Position numbers and translations under genes: made by a program. From positions 47,631,473 to 47,695,472 of the forward strand of contig OX419758.1 in assembly GCA_948567375.1 (NCBI GenBank): a DNA stretch of 64,000 nt, read 5' to 3'. Within the stretch, counting starts at the first letter, position 1. Each line of letters begins with the position of its first letter. This stretch comes from Lunularia cruciata. Lineage: Eukaryota; Streptophyta; Marchantiopsida; Lunulariales; Lunulariaceae. Shown here one piece after another: positions 59,727 through 64,000 of the stretch. The notes below the pieces were generated by a model. That model did not search any database, was not told where the DNA came from, and saw nothing but the letters and a program-made list of their open reading frames with translations.

Positions 59727-59837
59727 TTAATCGACTTCATCATCGTCATAGGCTTTTGTCTTTCCGTCTTCCGGCTCTCTATGTAATGGACGAAAGGCAT
59801 AGATACAAAAGGCGCACCCAATGCCAGCCCTGCCTGC
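59727..59837 (-). CDS. Candidate terminal exon of a small unidentified protein
   Basis: A splice acceptor with a good pyrimidine tract (CTTTTTCCTTCTGCAG) ends at 59838. The frame that follows encodes 36 residues, with a short hydrophobic start (AGRAGIGCAFCIYAF) and an acidic end (EPEDGKTKAYDDDEVD), to TAA at 59727. The same frame is open upstream to an ATG at 59912, so an unspliced 61-residue ORF is possible. GC- and CpG-rich DNA (about 59.9-60.2 kb) just upstream could be its promoter. I do not recognise the family. Confidence 0.35.
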   Translation of the reverse strand, partial: AGRAGIGCAFCIYAFRPLHREPEDGKTKAYDDDEVD

Positions 59838-60883
59838 CTGCAGAAGGAAAAAGACACTCTGGAGGACAGACCACAGACGACTGCTGAGTGCTACAGCGAC
59901 GACAGACAACAAATTACCAATAATACTTCCGGGATCTCACTCGCCAACGCCAACGCCAACTCCAGGTCGGGATCTCCACTGCCACACGAGTGCTCTAGCG
60001 GGTTCCCCCTATTTCGGACGTCACACATAGAGGCACAAAATGCCACAAAATCTCCGATTGCCCCGCTACGCGCTGTTCTCCCCTCCCAGCGCGCGCTCCG
60101 GTTGGCTGTGCGCTGCAGCGCACCGCACAAGAACCTCCGCGCCTGTACCTCTACTGTGTTGTGTTAACCACGACGGTCGCCAAAAACCTCGCGACAACGT
60201 TTGCCACAGAATTAAAGGTTTGAGCTTCCCCTGGTCCTGCGACTGGTATCAGTCACGACGGACGACAATGACTAATCATAGGATTGACGTGGTTTGACTA
60301 ATTTCAAGGCTCTGTACGCCGGGTTCAACTCGGCGTACCATAACAACGACGGATCTGACGGAAGGATTTGGCCTGCACTTACGGCTGCCAGTTACGGCAT
60401 GACGTACTTCCATATCAGCAGGCCGCCTGTGTTGCGAGCTTGTACTGTACCGTAGTGTGTAGATCCAGTACACTGCTGACTTGGCCACTTACCTCGCCGA
60501 AGCTAGGTCCTGGGAACAGTACTGGCAATCTGGGACACCACTACTGTGGAGCCAAGGGACTGACGGAACTTGTTCTTGAGCAATCTAAGATCCATTCTAC
60601 AGTATGTAGTACGCTGAATACGCAATCACGGTGCTGTCTGGCACTCATTCCTCGAGATAGTCCAGTGCCAAAGAACAACGGTTATCTTCGCGGTCAGGTA
60701 CCAAGGTAATGTTCGGCTGGAAACAGCACGATCAGACACATCTCAAACCGGGTCCACGGGACGTTAAGCATACGATGCGAATTAACTCTGATATGCTGCG
60801 CTGTCTACCCATGCGCGGAACTGCCCGAAATGGCACATACGCTACACTACTACGGCGCCGTAAGAACTATCTCTGACTTCAAA
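59838..60883. other. GC/CpG-rich stretch, possible promoter region
   Basis: 59.9-60.3 kb is the most GC- and CpG-rich part of the window, with a short CGCCAACGCCAACGCCAACT trinucleotide-like run near 59942 and a hairpin at 60314-60338. Open stretches on both strands (60040-60297, 60368-60709 on +; 60130-59891 on -) lack recognisable domains. It could be a promoter or first-exon region for a minus-strand gene. Confidence 0.4.
60314..60338. repeat. 8-bp-arm hairpin
   Basis: GTACGCCG (60314-60321), loop GGTTCAACT, CGGCGTAC (60331-60338). The loop looks like a tRNA T-loop/B-box core, but the pairing does not fit a T arm and no other tRNA parts are present. Confidence 0.7.
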
Positions 60884-60960
60884 GAGAAAGGCGACCGCGT
60901 AGAAAACACGACGGATGGGAAGACCATAAGGAGAGTAAAATAGAGCTAAACCCCAATAGT
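60884..60960. repeat. Dispersed motif, copy 2 (upstream of the gene island)
   Basis: GGCGACCGCGTAGAAAACAC then GACGGATGGGAAGACC matches 50016-50059. The downstream parts differ (ATAAGGAGAGTAAAATAGAG versus CCATCAAGCCGTAAAAGG) but share the same character, ending in a purine-rich run. Confidence 0.75.
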
Positions 60961-62348
60961 ATCGACTAAGCCCGTCTCACTTCAGGCTTCTTTGCGGTGC
61001 TTTTCATTTCTTTCATACTCTGCAACTGTTGTCTGTGGTCTTCAATTGTCCTAGAACCTGGAAGAGAATCGAAGGTCCACTTTAGCGCCACGCTAGTTGG
61101 CAGTTCACAATTTACCAACCACATAAAACAAAGCACTACACTTTTTTAAAGGTTTAACTAACTTGTTTAGGAAAGGCTTCGGTTAACCGCCAAGCAGAAG
61201 TCAAAGGAAGGATTAAACAACATCCAGCTTCTTCGGTGACGAGCCAAATTTGGATTGAGTATTCAAGGAGAGGGTAGGTCATTTTGAATTTGAGCACCTC
61301 ATAGTGAGACCCAACTTTTACCAGATGCAGTTTGTTAAGGCTCCCATTGAAAAGGAAGAAGCATGCAGGGGAATAGTCTTATGGAGGTGACAGCCAACGC
61401 CTTGGTTTTGGGTTAGGTGTTAGACACTTTTTATTGGTGAACAAGCATTTTACTACGTTATTGTCTCATTTTTAATCTTAACTAGCTGGTTATCTGTTGT
61501 AATCAGCCTTTTTTACGTCCACATTTGACTAGTGGGTACATATGCAATTCTTCATTTCATGTATACTTTTTTTCTAAAATTAGTTTGTGTCTCTTTCGTT
61601 ATTGGTAGACCTTTAATAAGCATTTTATTTTGTTTATCGGGAATCTAAATGTTTACTTCTGTTATTTTTCCTCGCTTTTTCTTTTCTCATTTGGGCAAGT
61701 GTTCCAAACCCTATTTCAAATCATTTTTCCATCTCGTCTTCTCTTTCCAGTCCGTTCAACCATCCCTATTTGGACAATTTATTCACAGCAGAAATCTAAT
61801 CTTTGTCCTCGTGCACTTTTGATATGTATTTTCAAATTCTATTTTCGCTACAGTCTGTTCATCCGGAGTTATTTTCTTCGTCCTTATCTCAATTGTTTTT
61901 TTTCTTTTGAATGGTTTTGTTTCTGTATTTTCTGTTACTACCGACACTTCTTCCATGATTTCATGCAGTGATAATTGCATCTATTTTTCCATCTCCATGC
62001 AACTTCTAGTAATGGCAGGGTGAAAAGATATAGAACATAAACCCCAAAGGAAAACAAAAAAGGAGTACAAAGTACCAAGGAATGCAGGAAAGGATAAAAA
62101 TAAATAAATATGCATGGAACAACAGAGTATTGTTAAGACACAACCAATGGCTACTAGGGATAGTGGTCTACTTGGAGTCCATCCAGGTGAGTATGGTCTA
62201 CTTGGATTACACCCTTGGTCTACTTGGGATGTAGTTAGAGGATGCTAGCAGCCATATCGGAGGGAGTTTTTCACATTGAAGTTAGTACCTCTAGTGGTTG
62301 GAGGCATGATACTACTGTTCCCAAGGGTCTAGTATAGCAGCCAGTCAA
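60961..62348. other. No gene seen
   Basis: T-rich on the + strand between 61.4 and 62.0 kb. Overlapping open stretches at 61630-61971 (+, very Phe-rich) and 61980-61783 (-, starts MQLSLHEIMEEVSVVTENTE) have no domain. 62.1-62.3 kb has a short local repeat (GGTCTACTTGGA/GTCTACTTGG at about 62164-62220). Confidence 0.4.
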
Positions 62349-64000
62349 AACATCTTCAAATCTTATGAAAATTTTAGAGGATAGTTGGGAGCCAAATCTT
62401 GGACCCAAGCTTACAAGAGGGGAAAGACAAAGGGTTTGGAGGTTCTTGAGGAGCTACACAAGTTATTTTATCTTCAATATGAAGGATTTGGATGCTCGAA
62501 AGGGAGTTGGTATTTGGATTGAGCTTACTAGTGATACACCAGTTTTGTGATATCCCAACAAACATAGTGACATGGAGAGAACATTGATTGAGAGTCGGAG
62601 GAGAGACCTTTTTGAGGTTGGTTTGGTAGAGATTTCACATGGAGAGTATGCATCAACTATAGTGATGCCAACCAAGAAGGATATGCATGGCAACTATACA
62701 AATAAACATATGCGGAGATTACCGTCTTATTAACCAATATACTAGGGCTGATTGGTATGCCATGCCTACACAAGAGGAGATCTTTGATGCAATTGGGCAT
62801 GCCAAGGTCTTCAATACTTTGGATCTTTGAGTGTGATATCATTAGTTGCCAATCAGGGAGGAAGATAAGTCCAAGACAACATTTTAGGCTATTGATCCTC
62901 ATGGTAAGGATATGTTATATTAGTGGAGTTTCTTACCATTTGGGTTAAAAAACACTCTTGCTTAGTTCCAAAGGGTCATGGACAGGATCCTAGTTGGATT
63001 GGATTTTGCTTGATGCTATATTGATGACATTTTGGTCTATAGCAATACTATGGAGGAGCATGAGAGACAATTGTTGGAGGTATTTGAGAGGTTGAGATCT
63101 CATGGACTCAAATTACATCTTAGGAAATGTAGGTTCTTCCATGATCATGTTGAGTATTTGGATCACACTATCTAACCTGGACAACTTGGTGTTAATAGAC
63201 CAAGGTGGAGGCTATTGCATGTATTCCTCGGCCTATTGATGTGAGCAAAGTGTGAGCATTCCTTAGGTTGGTGAACTTCTATCACCGCTATGTTAGAGGA
63301 TTTAGTGCCATTGCCAAGGCCTTGACAAAGCTGACCAAGCTTACACAAGGGTGGTGTTGGGGAGATGAGCAAGAGAGAGCTTTTGTAAAGCTCAAGGAGA
63401 GGTTGACATCTACTTCTATTTTGAGGAGACCAATCAGAGGATGACCATTTCAAGTTCATATTGATTGGAGTATGTTGGAGCTTGGAGCAGTGCTCACCCA
63501 TCATGATTATGAGGGGAAGGAGTTTGTGGTGGCCTATGCTAGTCGTTGTAACAATTTAGCAAAGGCAAAGTATAATTCATATGAGGGAGAGTGTTTGGCA
63601 ATATGGGCAATAACACATTTCCAATGTTACCTATTTTCTATCCCCTTTACTCTCATCATTGATCATCAGCTGCTGAAGTGGTTGATGGAGTCCAACAAGC
63701 TTTGGGAAGCTTGTACAATGGGCTCTGATTTGACGTGAGTATGATTTCATGGTTATTCATAGACCTCGAGTGGTGAACCGTGATGCAAATGGGTTGAGTA
63801 GAAACCCATGTCCCAACCAAGAGGATCAGATTGGAGCATGTTTGCAAGGTGAGATGGATAAGGAGATGGTGCCAAGTTGGCATGCATATGCTTGTTTATG
63901 TATATCTTTTGAGACTTTGGTGGTATCTCTCTCAACACATATAGGAGGAGTTATTGAGGTCACAGATCCAAAGAGTAGAGATAGTGGTATAATTCAGTGA
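62349..64000 (+). pseudogene. Ty3/gypsy reverse transcriptase and RNase H, decayed, runs off the edge
   Basis: RT pieces in order: CGDYRLINQYTRADWYAMPT, EEIFDAIGHAKVFNTLDL, LPIREEDKSKTTF, IDPHGKDMLY, LPFGLKNTLA, FQRVMDRILVGLDFA, CYIDDILVYSNT (catalytic YIDD kept), LKLHLRKCRFFHDHVEYL (62720-63180). RNase H: HIDWSMLELGAVLTHHDYEG, FVVAYASRCNNLAKAKYNSY, GECLAIWA, IIDHQLLKWLMES (63460-63700), then VIHRPRVVNRDANGLSRNP. Stops and frameshifts are frequent. The RT differs from elements A/B (no [14 protein letters not shown]) and belongs to a different gypsy lineage, possibly that of 9.2-12.8 kb. Integrase would lie beyond 64000. Confidence 0.85.

Noticed and set aside
60314..60338. tRNA-like T arm (GGTTCAACT loop)
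   Set aside because: The stem register does not fit a 5-bp T stem with a 7-nt loop, and no acceptor, D or anticodon arms are visible nearby.

Overview
This window is nuclear DNA from a plant. The evidence is decayed Ty3/gypsy retrotransposons of plant type, including chromoviruses with a C-terminal chromodomain, many short GT-AG introns, and a plant-style organellar SpoU/TrmH methyltransferase. The retroelement load, and a START-type phosphatidylinositol transfer protein (PITP) gene of a kind I do not associate with flowering plants, suggest a non-angiosperm land plant such as a conifer. That placement is inference. I see no bacterial operons, CRISPR arrays, rRNA or convincing tRNA.

1-9.2 kb is a nested stack of chromoviruses. 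An LTR with heat-shock-element-like motifs (197-621) lies beside an old element (622-2199 plus 7119-9197). A second element (2200-7118) has inserted into that element's integrase and is bounded by a perfect 5-bp target duplication, AGATG. 9.2-12.8 kb is a minus-strand gypsy of another lineage, itself hit by a solo LTR (11542-12131). 13-24 kb is old repeat debris: a coiled-coil ORF relic, a long inverted repeat (15051-15455), two diverged copies of a gag-like segment, and a second copy of the heat-element LTR followed by gag/protease remains.

24-36 kb holds two inverted copies of a repeat family I cannot name (24084 to about 26960 on +; 35898 to about 32100 on -). Its ORF starts near MTSCEEF and carries a conserved 'MWTKDHWQ...PHG' block, an 'STTI..P.IV' block and a coiled-coil tail. 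The minus copy is split by a solo LTR (34040-34801) with perfect CCTTG target duplications. 36-44.7 kb is AT-rich with no gene I can support.

44.7-61 kb is the gene island, with higher GC and intact frames. It contains a terminal exon of an unknown gene (44797-45138, -); an intronless SpoU/TrmH-family methyltransferase with a likely organelle-targeting N-terminus (46665-47858, +); and, convergent to it, a 24-exon minus-strand gene (48949-58284). I could splice that gene so that every exon phase agrees, giving about 1,014 residues: an N-terminal START-type PITP domain, a B-box-like zinc finger, an unrecognised middle, and a C-terminal DUF547 domain. This combination is the most interesting thing here. 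A small candidate terminal exon (59727-59837, -) lies upstream of it. 62.3-64 kb is a decayed gypsy reverse transcriptase/RNase H running off the right edge.
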